13,754 bases of DNA, taken from NCBI GenBank assembly GCA_002420145.1, contig DIHL01000087.1:1-13754 (forward strand). The letters run 5' to 3'. This stretch comes from Bacteroidetes bacterium UBA5697. Lineage in GTDB: Bacteria > Bacteroidota > Bacteroidia > B-17B0 > Aurantibacillaceae. Below are positions 1 through 6,840 of the stretch, piece by piece; position 1 is the first letter of the stretch; every line of letters begins with the position of its first letter. A program made the translations under genes and the position numbers. The notes under the pieces were generated by a model, which searched no databases, was not told the origin of the DNA, and saw only the letters and a program-made list of their open reading frames with translations.

Positions 1-33
1 GCGATTTAGTAATCAGCAAAAACAGCATTACGT

Positions 34-108
34 GTTATAAAGATGTATAATTAAAAGTAGTAGTACTAATTGTTTTTGTTGATTAATTATTAGAATCACA
101 TCTATAAC
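34..108. repeat. Long imperfect inverted repeat upstream of the first gene
   Basis: Two nested pairs of arms face each other. The outer arms are GTTATA-aa-GATGT (34-46) and ACATCTATAAC (98-108), complementary except for a two-base bulge. The inner arms are ATAATTAA (47-54) and TTAATTAT (83-90), perfectly complementary, with seven unpaired bases (91-97) on the 3' side and a 28-base loop. Together they could form about 19 base pairs. No T tract follows, so it does not look like a terminator. It may be a folded leader or operator region, or the tail of an element that starts before the window. Function is not known. Confidence 0.4.
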
Positions 109-175
109 GAGTTAATGACCCATAAAACTGATTAAAAAATGATTATTGAACTATTTATTATGATTAAATTGCATC

Positions 176-199
176 TATCAATTAACAGTTTAGTTGATA
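176..199. repeat. Hairpin just upstream of the CHU_C gene at 217
   Basis: TATCAATTAA (176-185) and TTAGTTGATA (190-199) pair over ten positions with one G-U and a four-base loop, CAGT. The hairpin ends 17 bases before the ATG at 217 and is followed by A-rich sequence rather than a T run, so it is unlikely to be a terminator. It could be a 5' UTR hairpin or a protein-binding dyad. I saw no convincing TAnnTTTG box in 1-216, so the promoter of the gene is unplaced. Confidence 0.4.
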
Positions 200-216
200 A
201 AATACATTAATCTTTT

Positions 217-3159
217 ATGAATTTTTTTAAAGTCCTTTTTGTAATACTTCAGTTTGGGGTTTTTAGTTCAGCTTTTGCTCAATCAACATGTGCTAACTCA
301 GCTCCATTTTGTGCTAATCAAGGAGCCGTGTCTTTTCCTGCTGGTGTAAATAATGGTAGTGCCGCAGCAGGTCCAGATTATGGTTGTTTGGGTTCGCAAC
401 CTAATCCAGCTTGGTATTATTTTCAGGTATCTCAAAGCGGGAGTATTATTATTGATATTGCTGGTTCGGGAGGTAGTGATGTAGATTTTATTTGTTGGGG
501 ACCATTTTCATCTCCTACAGGAAATTGTAATAATTTAGTTGCTGGAAATACTGTTGATTGCAGCTTTTCTGCAAGTGCTACAGAAACATGTACAATAAAT
601 GGAGCCGTAGTTGGCGAATATTATACTCTACTATTGACAAATTTTTCTAACCAACCTCAAAATATTAATTTTAGTCAATCTACTGGTTCAGGAGCAACTA
701 ATTGTGGTTTATTATCTTCTGGAGTTACTAGTCAAACCGTTTGTCCTGGAGTTTCGGCTACTCTCACTGCAAATTCAAATATCATTAACCCGACGTATGT
801 TTGGACACCAGGAGGTGCCACAACACCATCCATTGTGGTTAGTCCAGGAGCAACAACGGTTTATTCGGTTTCTATTTCAGGAACAAATCCAGCTACAAGC
901 ACAGCAACTACAATAGTTAATTCTGGTACTGTTACGATCAATAGTTCTCCAACTCCTACACCAACTTCAAATTCTCCATTATGTCCTGGAGCAACATTAA
1001 GTTTATCTGTAAATTCTAGCTCATCTTACGCTTGGTCAGGTCCTGCTGGTTTTTCTTCTACCTTACAATCACCAACTGTTACAAATGTATCATCAGCTTC
1101 TGCTGGTGTATATTCTGTAACCGTAACTAATTCTTTAGGCTGCACAGGAATGGGAACCGTAAATGTTTCTTTAGGTTCAGCAGCATCTCCAACCCTTGGA
1201 TCAAACAGTCCTATATGTTCAGGATCAACTTTAAGTTTAACAGCTACTAATGGTGCTACTTCATATACATGGACAGGTCCTGGCGGTTTTAATTCTACGC
1301 AACAAAATCCTGTAATACCATCTGTTACAAGCTCAGGTGTGTATACATTAACAACGGCGGGTGTTCCATGTTTATCTATTAATACAATAAGTGTTACAGT
1401 TGTTCCAGTATCATCAAGCACTTTAAGCTCTAATAGTCCTGTTTGTTCAGGTTCAACGCTAAGTTTAACTGCTACTGGAAGCGCAACAACATACACATGG
1501 ACGGGACCAGGAGGCTTTACTTCAAACCTTCAAAACCCTACAGTTTCTAACTTCACAGCTTCTGGAGTATATACCCTAACAACAGGCGCTGCTTTGTGTT
1601 TAACAACTAATACAATTTCGGTTACAGCAATTCCTTTAACTACGGCTACTTTATCTTCAAATAGCCCTATTTGTTCAGGAGGGACATTAAGTTTAACAGC
1701 TACTGGAAGCGCAACGACATTTACATGGACCGGTCCTGGTGGATTTACATCTAATTTTCAAAGTCCAACTATAAATTCTATTTCAACTTCTGGTATTTAT
1801 ACATTAACAACTGGTTCAGGGGCATGTTTAACCATTAATTCGATTAGTATTACTGTTATTCCTTCAGTTCCTGTTTCATTATCTCCAATTCCAGTTGTAT
1901 GTAATAATGGAAATATCAATTTAACAGGACCTTCAGGTGGCACAACATATTCTTGGACTGGTCCTAGTTCATTTACATCTTCTGTTCAAAATCCAGTAAT
2001 TAATAATGCAAGTGTAGTAAACCAAGGGGTTTATTCTTTATCAGTTACAACAGGTGCTTGTTTAAATACTGGAACTGTAAGTGTGAGTGTATATAATATT
2101 TTAAGTTTCGCTCCAGCACCATCACCTATTGTTTTGTGTGAAGGGAAAACGGGTACTTTATCAGCAAATGGTTTAGGAGGCAGTGGCTCTTATAATTTTG
2201 CTTGGACTCCTACTTTTAATTTAACGTCCCCAAACTCAGCAACAACAGCCGTTACAGGAAGTGTTACTACGGATTACACGTTAACCGTATCAGATGCTAA
2301 TTGTCCTGTAACAAATGTAGCTTCGGCATCTGTTTTGGTAACTGTTAATCCTAAGCCTCAAATTACAATGTCTACTTCAGATGCAAGAGGATGTGAACCT
2401 TTCTGTACAGATTTAATTAGTTCAAGCGTTCCAGCATCGGCTAGTTGCATTTGGAAGTTTTCTAACAATACGGGTTCATCTAGTTGTAATACTAGTATAT
2501 TTTGTTTTCCAATTCATGGAACATATAGTGCTTCTTTGACAGTAACGGATATTAATGGATGTGTTGATTCGGTTAATCAAAATGCTTTTGTAATAGTTGA
2601 CCCTAAACCTTTTGCAGATTTTGAATGGGTGCCTACGAATCCAACGATTTTAGTAAATGAAGTTAATTTTACTGACCTTTCAACAGTGGGAGCTCCAATG
2701 CAGAGCTGGGATTGGAGTTTTGGAGATTATTATTTACCATACGCTCAAGATACGTCTTCGTTTCAAAACCCGACGCATTTGTATAATAATGTGGGAAATT
2801 ATACGGTTACTTTGGCGGTTACCAATTCTTTTGGGTGTGTGGATAGCGTTAGTAAAATTGTAGTTGTTGAAGATGAATTCGCATTATATATTCCAAATGC
2901 TTTTTCACCATCTAGAGAAGATACTAGAAATGATGTGTTTAATGTTCAGGGAATGGGCTTTTTAGCTGATAGCTTTGAGATGGCTATTTATGACAGATGG
3001 GGACACTTAGTGTTTAAAACGGATGATGTATATAAAGGTTGGGATGGAAGTGTAAAAGGTGGAGCAAAGGCTCAACAAGGTGTTTATGTATACAAGATAA
3101 AGTTGAAAGATTTTAAACTCAGAGATAGATCGTTTATAGGTCATATAACCTTGTTGTAA
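217..3159 (+). CDS. Exported Ig/PKD-repeat surface protein with T9SS CHU_C (type B) sorting domain
   Basis: A 980-residue predicted cell-surface or secreted adhesin-like protein. Residues 1-22 form a signal peptide ending in FAQ. Residues 23-165 form a cysteine-containing beta domain of the kind often found at the N-terminus of such proteins. Residues 166-245 are a first Ig-like unit. Five tandem Ig-like repeats of about 76 residues start near residues 251, 329, 405, 481 and 556. Another Ig-like unit spans about 630-710. Two PKD-like domains follow (about 712-795 and 797-886; the second has WDWSFGD). The CHU_C domain is 889-980, with YIPNAFSP, YDRWGHLVF and GWDG. CHU_C (gliding motility-associated C-terminal) domains direct export by T9SS in Bacteroidota; not all owners take part in gliding. 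No PorP/SprF-like partner gene is next to it. The ligand is unknown. The ATG start at 217 gives a well-formed signal peptide, and transcription ends at the terminator at 3185. Confidence 0.88.
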   Translation: MNFFKVLFVILQFGVFSSAFAQSTCANSAPFCANQGAVSFPAGVNNGSAAAGPDYGCLGSQPNPAWYYFQVSQSGSIIIDIAGSGGSDVDFICWGPFSSPTGNCNNLVAGNTVDCSFSASATETCTINGAVVGEYYTLLLTNFSNQPQNINFSQSTGSGATNCGLLSSGVTSQTVCPGVSATLTANSNIINPTYVWTPGGATTPSIVVSPGATTVYSVSISGTNPATSTATTIVNSGTVTINSSPTPTPTSNSPLCPGATLSLSVNSSSSYAWSGPAGFSSTLQSPTVTNVSSASAGVYSVTVTNSLGCTGMGTVNVSLGSAASPTLGSNSPICSGSTLSLTATNGATSYTWTGPGGFNSTQQNPVIPSVTSSGVYTLTTAGVPCLSINTISVTVVPVSSSTLSSNSPVCSGSTLSLTATGSATTYTWTGPGGFTSNLQNPTVSNFTASGVYTLTTGAALCLTTNTISVTAIPLTTATLSSNSPICSGGTLSLTATGSATTFTWTGPGGFTSNFQSPTINSISTSGIYTLTTGSGACLTINSISITVIPSVPVSLSPIPVVCNNGNINLTGPSGGTTYSWTGPSSFTSSVQNPVINNASVVNQGVYSLSVTTGACLNTGTVSVSVYNILSFAPAPSPIVLCEGKTGTLSANGLGGSGSYNFAWTPTFNLTSPNSATTAVTGSVTTDYTLTVSDANCPVTNVASASVLVTVNPKPQITMSTSDARGCEPFCTDLISSSVPASASCIWKFSNNTGSSSCNTSIFCFPIHGTYSASLTVTDINGCVDSVNQNAFVIVDPKPFADFEWVPTNPTILVNEVNFTDLSTVGAPMQSWDWSFGDYYLPYAQDTSSFQNPTHLYNNVGNYTVTLAVTNSFGCVDSVSKIVVVEDEFALYIPNAFSPSREDTRNDVFNVQGMGFLADSFEMAIYDRWGHLVFKTDDVYKGWDGSVKGGAKAQQGVYVYKIKLKDFKLRDRSFIGHITLL
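967..2094 (+). repeat. Five in-frame coding repeats (Ig-like units) of about 228 bases
   Basis: Units begin near 967, 1201, 1429, 1657 and 1882. Units 2-4 share the protein pattern SNSP-x-CSG-x-TLSLTAT, TWTGPGGF and SG-x-YTLTT, with a second cysteine about 50 residues after the first, which could form a disulfide in each unit. Units 3 and 4 are the most alike and keep long stretches of nearly identical DNA around 1460-1510 and 1688-1745. Units 1 and 5 are more diverged. This fits duplication within the gene followed by drift, and the array may still change in copy number. Confidence 0.85.
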
Positions 3160-3184
3160 ATTAATATGTTTAATAAAGATTGAT

Positions 3185-3216
3185 AAATCCTTTCTGTTTT
3201 TGCAGAAAGGATTTTT
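3185..3216 (+). terminator. Rho-independent terminator after the CHU_C gene
   Basis: AAATCCTTTCTG (3185-3196) pairs perfectly with CAGAAAGGATTT (3203-3214) around a six-base loop. The stem runs into a short T run. It starts 25 bases after the stop codon at 3159. The T run merges with the possible promoter box of the next gene. Confidence 0.85.
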
Positions 3217-3223
3217 ACTTTCG
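3216..3223 (+). promoter_or_regulatory. Possible -7 box TACTTTCG for the cyanophycinase-like gene
   Basis: TACTTTCG differs from the Bacteroidetes -7 consensus TAnnTTTG at one base. It begins where the preceding terminator ends and lies only four bases before the ATG at 3228. A clear TTTG at -33 is not present at the usual distance; TCTG (3193-3196), 19 bases upstream, is the nearest approximation and lies inside the terminator stem. If used, the transcript would have almost no leader. Confidence 0.4.
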
Positions 3224-3227
3224 TGTC

Positions 3228-4526
3228 ATGAAATCGATAATTGTTTATTTTATTGTTTGCTTTAATGTTTATTGTTTTGGACAAACATCCTACGTATCGT
3301 ATTTTACAGGAGATGTAGCTGATGTTACTACATCTACTCAATATGGAGTTTGTTTAATGGGAGGAGCTAGTGAAGATGATAATGCTATGCGTTGGTTTTT
3401 AAGCAAAAGTGGTGGTGGTGATATTATAGTTTTAAGGGCTATTGGGTCAAATGGATATAACTCTTACTTATATTCTGGTCTCGGTGTTTCGGTTAATTCT
3501 GTTGAAACCATAGTTATAAGCAGTTTAGCTGCTGCAAACGATCCTTATGTAAGACAACAAATTAGAAATGCAGAAGCCGTTTTTATTGCTGGCGGTAATC
3601 AATTTGATTATATGTCTTATTGGAAAAACACAGCAGTTGATAGTTCTTTAAATTATCTAATTAATATAAAGCATTGTCCTATTGGCGGAACAAGTGCAGG
3701 TATGGCAATTCAAGGTCAAGCATACTTTTCGGCAGCAGTTTCTTCTATTTCTAGTTCACAAGCACTTTTAAATCCATTTGATGCAAGCGTTACTATTGGC
3801 AACAATGATTTCTTGCACAATCCTGTTTTAAATAGAGTGATTACTGATACTCACTTTGATAATCCTGACAGAAGAGGAAGGTTATCAGCTTTTTTAGCTA
3901 GATTATTTCAAGATAGCACCCAAGCTTTTTATGGAATAGCTTGTGATGAATATACTGCAGTTTGTATTGATGATGCGGGAATAGCAAAAGTTTATGGCGG
4001 GTATCCAACGTATGATGATAATGCATATTTTATACAAGCTAATTGTACTTTACCTAATAGTCCCGAAAATTGTTCTACGGGTCAACCTTTGACTTGGGAC
4101 AGAAATAGCGCAGCGTTAAAAGTATATCATGTTAAAGGAGACATTAACGCCAATAATTTATTTGACTTAAATAATTGGATAACTTGTTCTGGGGGGTCTT
4201 GGCAAAATTGGTATGTGAATAATGGAGTTATTAGTTATAGTTTAAATGCTTCAGCGCCAAGTTGTATTCCAACGATTATTAACAGTTTTAAAAACCTAAC
4301 AGATATTTTATTGTATCCAAATCCTGTAAATACTGAATTGCGTATTTCATCAAGTAAAACTCCAAAAAAAATTACAGTTTACAATGCCACAGGTTTTGTT
4401 GTTGTTGAGGAAAATGGAATACAAGAGCTTGATTTGAGTAATTATGAAGATGGAATGTATTTTGTGAAATTGGAAATTGATGACAATTCTGAAGTGAAAA
4501 TCCAAAAAATTATTGTAAAACACTAG
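3228..4526 (+). CDS. Secreted cyanophycinase-like S51 family peptidase with T9SS type A sorting domain
   Basis: A 432-residue exported protein. The start is placed at the ATG at 3228 because it gives a signal peptide (about residues 1-19, ending CFGQ); an upstream in-frame TTG at 3180 would run translation through the terminator hairpin. Family S51 (cyanophycinase, dipeptidase E) signatures are visible: GGASEDDNAM near residue 45, AGGNQ near 121, the nucleophile elbow GGTSAG with Ser156, and DTHFDNPDRRGRL near 207-219, which supplies a histidine and arginines conserved in cyanophycinases. Cyanophycinases cut cyanophycin (multi-L-arginyl-poly-L-aspartate) into beta-Asp-Arg dipeptides; the exact substrate here is inferred. 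Residues about 355-432 are a type A T9SS sorting domain (LLYPNPVNTELRI, DGMYFVKL). The stop codon is 11 bases from thyA, suggesting co-transcription. This would be an extracellular enzyme, unlike the intracellular cyanobacterial form. Confidence 0.85.
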   Translation: MKSIIVYFIVCFNVYCFGQTSYVSYFTGDVADVTTSTQYGVCLMGGASEDDNAMRWFLSKSGGGDIIVLRAIGSNGYNSYLYSGLGVSVNSVETIVISSLAAANDPYVRQQIRNAEAVFIAGGNQFDYMSYWKNTAVDSSLNYLINIKHCPIGGTSAGMAIQGQAYFSAAVSSISSSQALLNPFDASVTIGNNDFLHNPVLNRVITDTHFDNPDRRGRLSAFLARLFQDSTQAFYGIACDEYTAVCIDDAGIAKVYGGYPTYDDNAYFIQANCTLPNSPENCSTGQPLTWDRNSAALKVYHVKGDINANNLFDLNNWITCSGGSWQNWYVNNGVISYSLNASAPSCIPTIINSFKNLTDILLYPNPVNTELRISSSKTPKKITVYNATGFVVVEENGIQELDLSNYEDGMYFVKLEIDDNSEVKIQKIIVKH

Positions 4527-4537
4527 TATAAGTTAAT

Positions 4538-5332
4538 ATGAAACAATATCATGATTTAATGCGCCATGTTTTAGAACATGGAGTGAAAAAAGAAGACAGA
4601 ACGGGAACAGGAACAATAAGTGTATTTGGCTATCAAATGCGCTATAATTTAGCTGATGGTTTCCCGTTACTAACCACTAAAAAACTACATACAAAATCAA
4701 TTATTCATGAACTCTTATGGTTTTTGAAAGGAGATACAAATATTAAATATTTGAAAGATAACGGTGTTAGAATTTGGGATGAATGGGCAGATGCTGATGG
4801 GAATTTAGGCCCTGTTTATGGATATCAATGGCGAAATTGGCCAACACCAGATGGAAAACATATTGATCAAATTACTCAGGTGGTGGATATGATTAAAAAC
4901 AATCCAGATTCAAGAAGATTAATTGTGAGCGCATGGAATGTTGCTGATATTAATAACATGAAGTTGCCTCCTTGTCATGCATTTTTTCAGTTTTATGTAG
5001 CTAATGGGAAATTAAGCTGCCAGTTATATCAACGTAGTGCTGATATATTTTTAGGTGTTCCATTTAATATTGCCTCTTATGCTGTTTTAACAATGATGAT
5101 AGCTCAAGTATGTAATTTACAATTAGGAGATTTTGTTCATACACTTGGAGATGCACATTTATATTCAAATCATATAGAGCAAGCAAAATTGCAATTGACA
5201 AGAGATTTTAGAGCATTACCAACTATGAAAATTAATCCAGAAGTAAAATCAATTTTTGATTTTAAAATAGAAGATTTTACTTTAGAAAATTATGATCCTC
5301 ATCCACACATTAAGGCTGAGGTTGCCGTTTAA
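4538..5332 (+). CDS. thyA: Thymidylate synthase
   Basis: Makes dTMP from dUMP using 5,10-methylenetetrahydrofolate, yielding dihydrofolate, in the cytoplasm. At 264 residues it matches the length of E. coli ThyA and is collinear with it. Visible active-site residues are Arg21 in the RTGTGT phosphate-binding loop, the catalytic Cys146 in PPCHAFFQFY, Arg126/Arg127 in DSRR, Arg166-Ser167 with Asp169 in QRSADIFLG, Asn177, and His207/Tyr209 in AHLYSNH. The C-terminus ends in VAV, like the VAI closing tail of the E. coli enzyme. It follows the cyanophycinase-like gene by 11 bases, with no visible promoter of its own. folA (dihydrofolate reductase), a frequent neighbour of thyA, is not next to it. 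Confidence 0.98.
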   Translation: MKQYHDLMRHVLEHGVKKEDRTGTGTISVFGYQMRYNLADGFPLLTTKKLHTKSIIHELLWFLKGDTNIKYLKDNGVRIWDEWADADGNLGPVYGYQWRNWPTPDGKHIDQITQVVDMIKNNPDSRRLIVSAWNVADINNMKLPPCHAFFQFYVANGKLSCQLYQRSADIFLGVPFNIASYAVLTMMIAQVCNLQLGDFVHTLGDAHLYSNHIEQAKLQLTRDFRALPTMKINPEVKSIFDFKIEDFTLENYDPHPHIKAEVAV

Positions 5333-5351
5333 AAAAGTATTTAAAAATTTC

Positions 5352-5370
5352 ATTGTATTTAGAATACAAT
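5352..5370. repeat. Perfect palindrome between thyA and frr
   Basis: ATTGTATT (5352-5359) and AATACAAT (5363-5370) are perfect inverted repeats separated by TAG. There is no T tract after it, so it resembles an operator more than a terminator. It directly abuts the possible -7 box of frr. Confidence 0.5.
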
Positions 5371-5378
5371 TAACTTTA
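5371..5378 (+). promoter_or_regulatory. Possible -7 promoter box for frr
   Basis: TAACTTTA matches TAnnTTTG except for the last base and lies 14 bases before the frr ATG. A TTG (5353-5355) sits 15 bases upstream, closer than the usual 17-20. The palindrome 5352-5370 would cover the -33 region. Confidence 0.35.
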
Positions 5379-5392
5379 CACAAAATTTAATT

Positions 5393-5953
5393 ATGAGCGA
5401 TATAAAAACAATATTAGAAAGTGCTAAAACTCAAATGGAGAAAACAATTTCTCATTTAGAGTCTGAATTGGCAAAAATTCGTGCTGGAAAAGCAAATCCA
5501 GCTATGTTAGATAACATATTTGTAGATTACTATGGCGCCAAAACAACCTTAGGAAATGTAGCAAGTGTAAATACTCAGGATTCTAGAACGATTTTAGTTC
5601 AACCTTGGGAAAAATCAATGTTAACACCCATTGAAAAAGCAATTCAAGCTGCTAACTTAGGATTTAATCCTCAAAATGACGGCGTATTAATACGTATTAT
5701 TGTTCCACCATTAACGGAAGAGCGTCGTAAAGATTTAGTAAAAACGTCTAAATCTTGTGGCGAAGATGCTAAAGTAAGTTTAAGAACTATTCGTAAAGAA
5801 TCGATTGATAAAATTAAAGCATTACAAAAAGCTGGTTTGCCTGAAGATGAAGCAAAAGGAGGAGAAGCGAAAATGCAAACTATTATTGATGAATTCGTAT
5901 CTAAATGTGAGAAACACCTAGAGCAAAAGGAAAAAGAAATTTTAACTGTTTAA
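5393..5953 (+). CDS. frr: Ribosome recycling factor
   Basis: Splits the post-termination 70S ribosome together with EF-G in the cytoplasm. The 186-residue length matches the family (185 in E. coli). Domain I, a three-helix bundle, comprises about residues 1-30 and 107-186; domain II, the small beta domain, lies between. Characteristic segments are LAKIRAGKANPAMLD (27-40), a conserved central stretch through QPWEKSM, the domain-linking PPLTEERRKDLVK (105-117), and the Arg-rich SLRTIRKE (129-136) needed for ribosome binding. It lies 60 bases after thyA and may have its own promoter. In many bacteria frr follows pyrH; here thyA takes that place. The gene ends at the hairpin terminator starting at 5974. 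Confidence 0.98.
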   Translation: MSDIKTILESAKTQMEKTISHLESELAKIRAGKANPAMLDNIFVDYYGAKTTLGNVASVNTQDSRTILVQPWEKSMLTPIEKAIQAANLGFNPQNDGVLIRIIVPPLTEERRKDLVKTSKSCGEDAKVSLRTIRKESIDKIKALQKAGLPEDEAKGGEAKMQTIIDEFVSKCEKHLEQKEKEILTV

Positions 5954-5973
5954 TTAGAATAAGGTTTTAAAAT

Positions 5974-6009
5974 AAAAATCCATCGTGCCTATGCGCGATG
6001 GATTTTTTT
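5974..6009. terminator. Bidirectional hairpin terminator between frr and the redoxin gene
   Basis: AAAAATCCATCGTGC (5974-5988) pairs with GCGCGATGGATTTTT (5993-6007) around a CTAT loop, giving 15 pairs including one G-U. A T run (6003-6009) follows on the plus strand, and an A-rich run on the left gives a T tract on the minus strand. It can therefore serve both frr and the convergent gene at 6038-6652. Confidence 0.9.
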
Positions 6010-6037
6010 GTTGAATTAAGTTTTAGTGGGTTATAAT

Positions 6038-6652
6038 TTATTCAACTCTTTTAATAGTACAGCCAATAGACTTAGTTTCTTGTAGTTTAGGAGTTTCATT
6101 TTTAGCCAAGGCGTCAATAGCATCTTGTAAATAATGAACTTTAACCAATGAAGGATCTTTAACGTTATCGTCGATAGCTCCTTTGTAGACTAAACCTTTG
6201 TTGTTAAATAGAAAACATTGGGGGGTACGTGTAGCTCCAAAAGCATCCGCTAATTTAGAATTTGCATCTACTACATAAGAACATGTGAATTTTTGAGAAG
6301 AGGCATATTTAACCATTTCATCAAAACTATCTTCTTCTGCTCGCTGAGCTTCATTACTGTTAACAATGATGCAGCCAATTCCTTGTTTTAGGCAATTATC
6401 AGATAATTCTTTAATACGGCTTTCGCTTAATTTTACATAAGGACAAGTGTTACAAGAAAAAATAACTAATAAACCTTTAGCTGTTTTTGATGTATTTAAA
6501 GAAACCTCTTTTCCGCTAACATCTTTCATTTTTTCGTCTGCCATAGGCAAAGGAGAGTTTAATCCAAGTTCAGCACCTGAGTTTGTATTAATAAAAGATA
6601 ATAAAAAACCACAAGCTACAAGAAGTACAAAAAATATAAAACCTTTCTTCAT
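6038..6652 (-). CDS. Exported thioredoxin-fold redoxin (AhpC/TSA, PRX_like1-type) with CxxC
   Basis: A 204-residue thioredoxin-superfamily protein, probably an extracytoplasmic thiol oxidoreductase or peroxiredoxin-like protein. The N-terminus (MKKGFIFFVLLVAC) is a signal sequence with a plausible lipobox LVAC and Cys14, although hydrophobic residues continue after it, so a plain membrane anchor is also possible. The core has FSCNTCPYVK with Cys67 and Cys70 (CxxC), Asn99 in VNSNE, a cis-proline motif RTPQ (Pro144), and GAIDDN (158-163). A C-terminal GCTIK with Cys198 is a feature I associate with the PRX_like1 group. The partner and substrate are unknown. The gene stands alone, convergent with frr, and shares its terminator. 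The ATG at 6650-6652 fits the signal peptide. Confidence 0.85.
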   Translation of the reverse strand: MKKGFIFFVLLVACGFLLSFINTNSGAELGLNSPLPMADEKMKDVSGKEVSLNTSKTAKGLLVIFSCNTCPYVKLSESRIKELSDNCLKQGIGCIIVNSNEAQRAEEDSFDEMVKYASSQKFTCSYVVDANSKLADAFGATRTPQCFLFNNKGLVYKGAIDDNVKDPSLVKVHYLQDAIDALAKNETPKLQETKSIGCTIKRVE

Positions 6653-6674
6653 TTTATTTAAAATTAATATAGAG

Positions 6675-6682
6675 CTAAGTTA
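6675..6682 (-). promoter_or_regulatory. Weak -7 box candidate for the redoxin gene
   Basis: On the minus strand the sequence reads TAACTTAG, close to TAnnTTTG, and lies 22 bases before the redoxin ATG. No good -33 TTTG is found at the right distance, so this is tentative. Confidence 0.25.
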
Positions 6683-6771
6683 GCAAAACGATTTAGATGA
6701 AATATTTAATTCCTCGAAAAATTAATAACATTCGTCTAAAGGTTAATAATTACAGAAATCCTACATAATCA

Positions 6772-6805
6772 ATGTTTTTTAACAATTTGTTAATCAAAAA
6801 AACAT
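6772..6805. repeat. Inverted repeat upstream of the promoter of the tandem RNA unit
   Basis: ATGTTTTTT (6772-6780) and AAAAAACAT (6797-6805) are perfect inverted arms, with a further AACA/TGTT pairing inside (6781-6784, 6788-6791). The dyad ends 21 bases before the -7 box at 6827, so it reaches the -33 region. It may be a regulator-binding site; an A/T-rich chance palindrome cannot be excluded. Confidence 0.35.
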
Positions 6806-6826
6806 ATTACTTGCCTCTAAATAGTT

Positions 6827-6834
6827 TAATTTTG
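6827..6834 (+). promoter_or_regulatory. -7 promoter box TAATTTTG ahead of the tandem RNA element
   Basis: TAATTTTG is an exact match to the Bacteroidetes consensus TAnnTTTG. A start of transcription five to seven bases downstream would fall at about 6839-6841, the first base of the structured element. The -33 box is weak: TTG at 6811-6813 is only 13 bases away, so this promoter may rely on an activator. Confidence 0.55.
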
Positions 6835-6840
6835 TATAAC

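Noticed and set aside
169..198. TTG-N19-TAGTTGAT as promoter of the first gene
   Set aside because: The -7 part matches TAnnTTTG poorly and lies inside the hairpin 176-199; not enough to call.
1026..1496. Long minus-strand open frame inside the repeats of the CHU_C gene
   Set aside because: It is antisense to a repetitive coding region; the product has no signal or domain and mirrors the repeats.
3180..3227. N-terminal extension of the cyanophycinase-like protein from a TTG at 3180
   Set aside because: It would be encoded by the terminator hairpin and would spoil the signal peptide that begins at the ATG at 3228.
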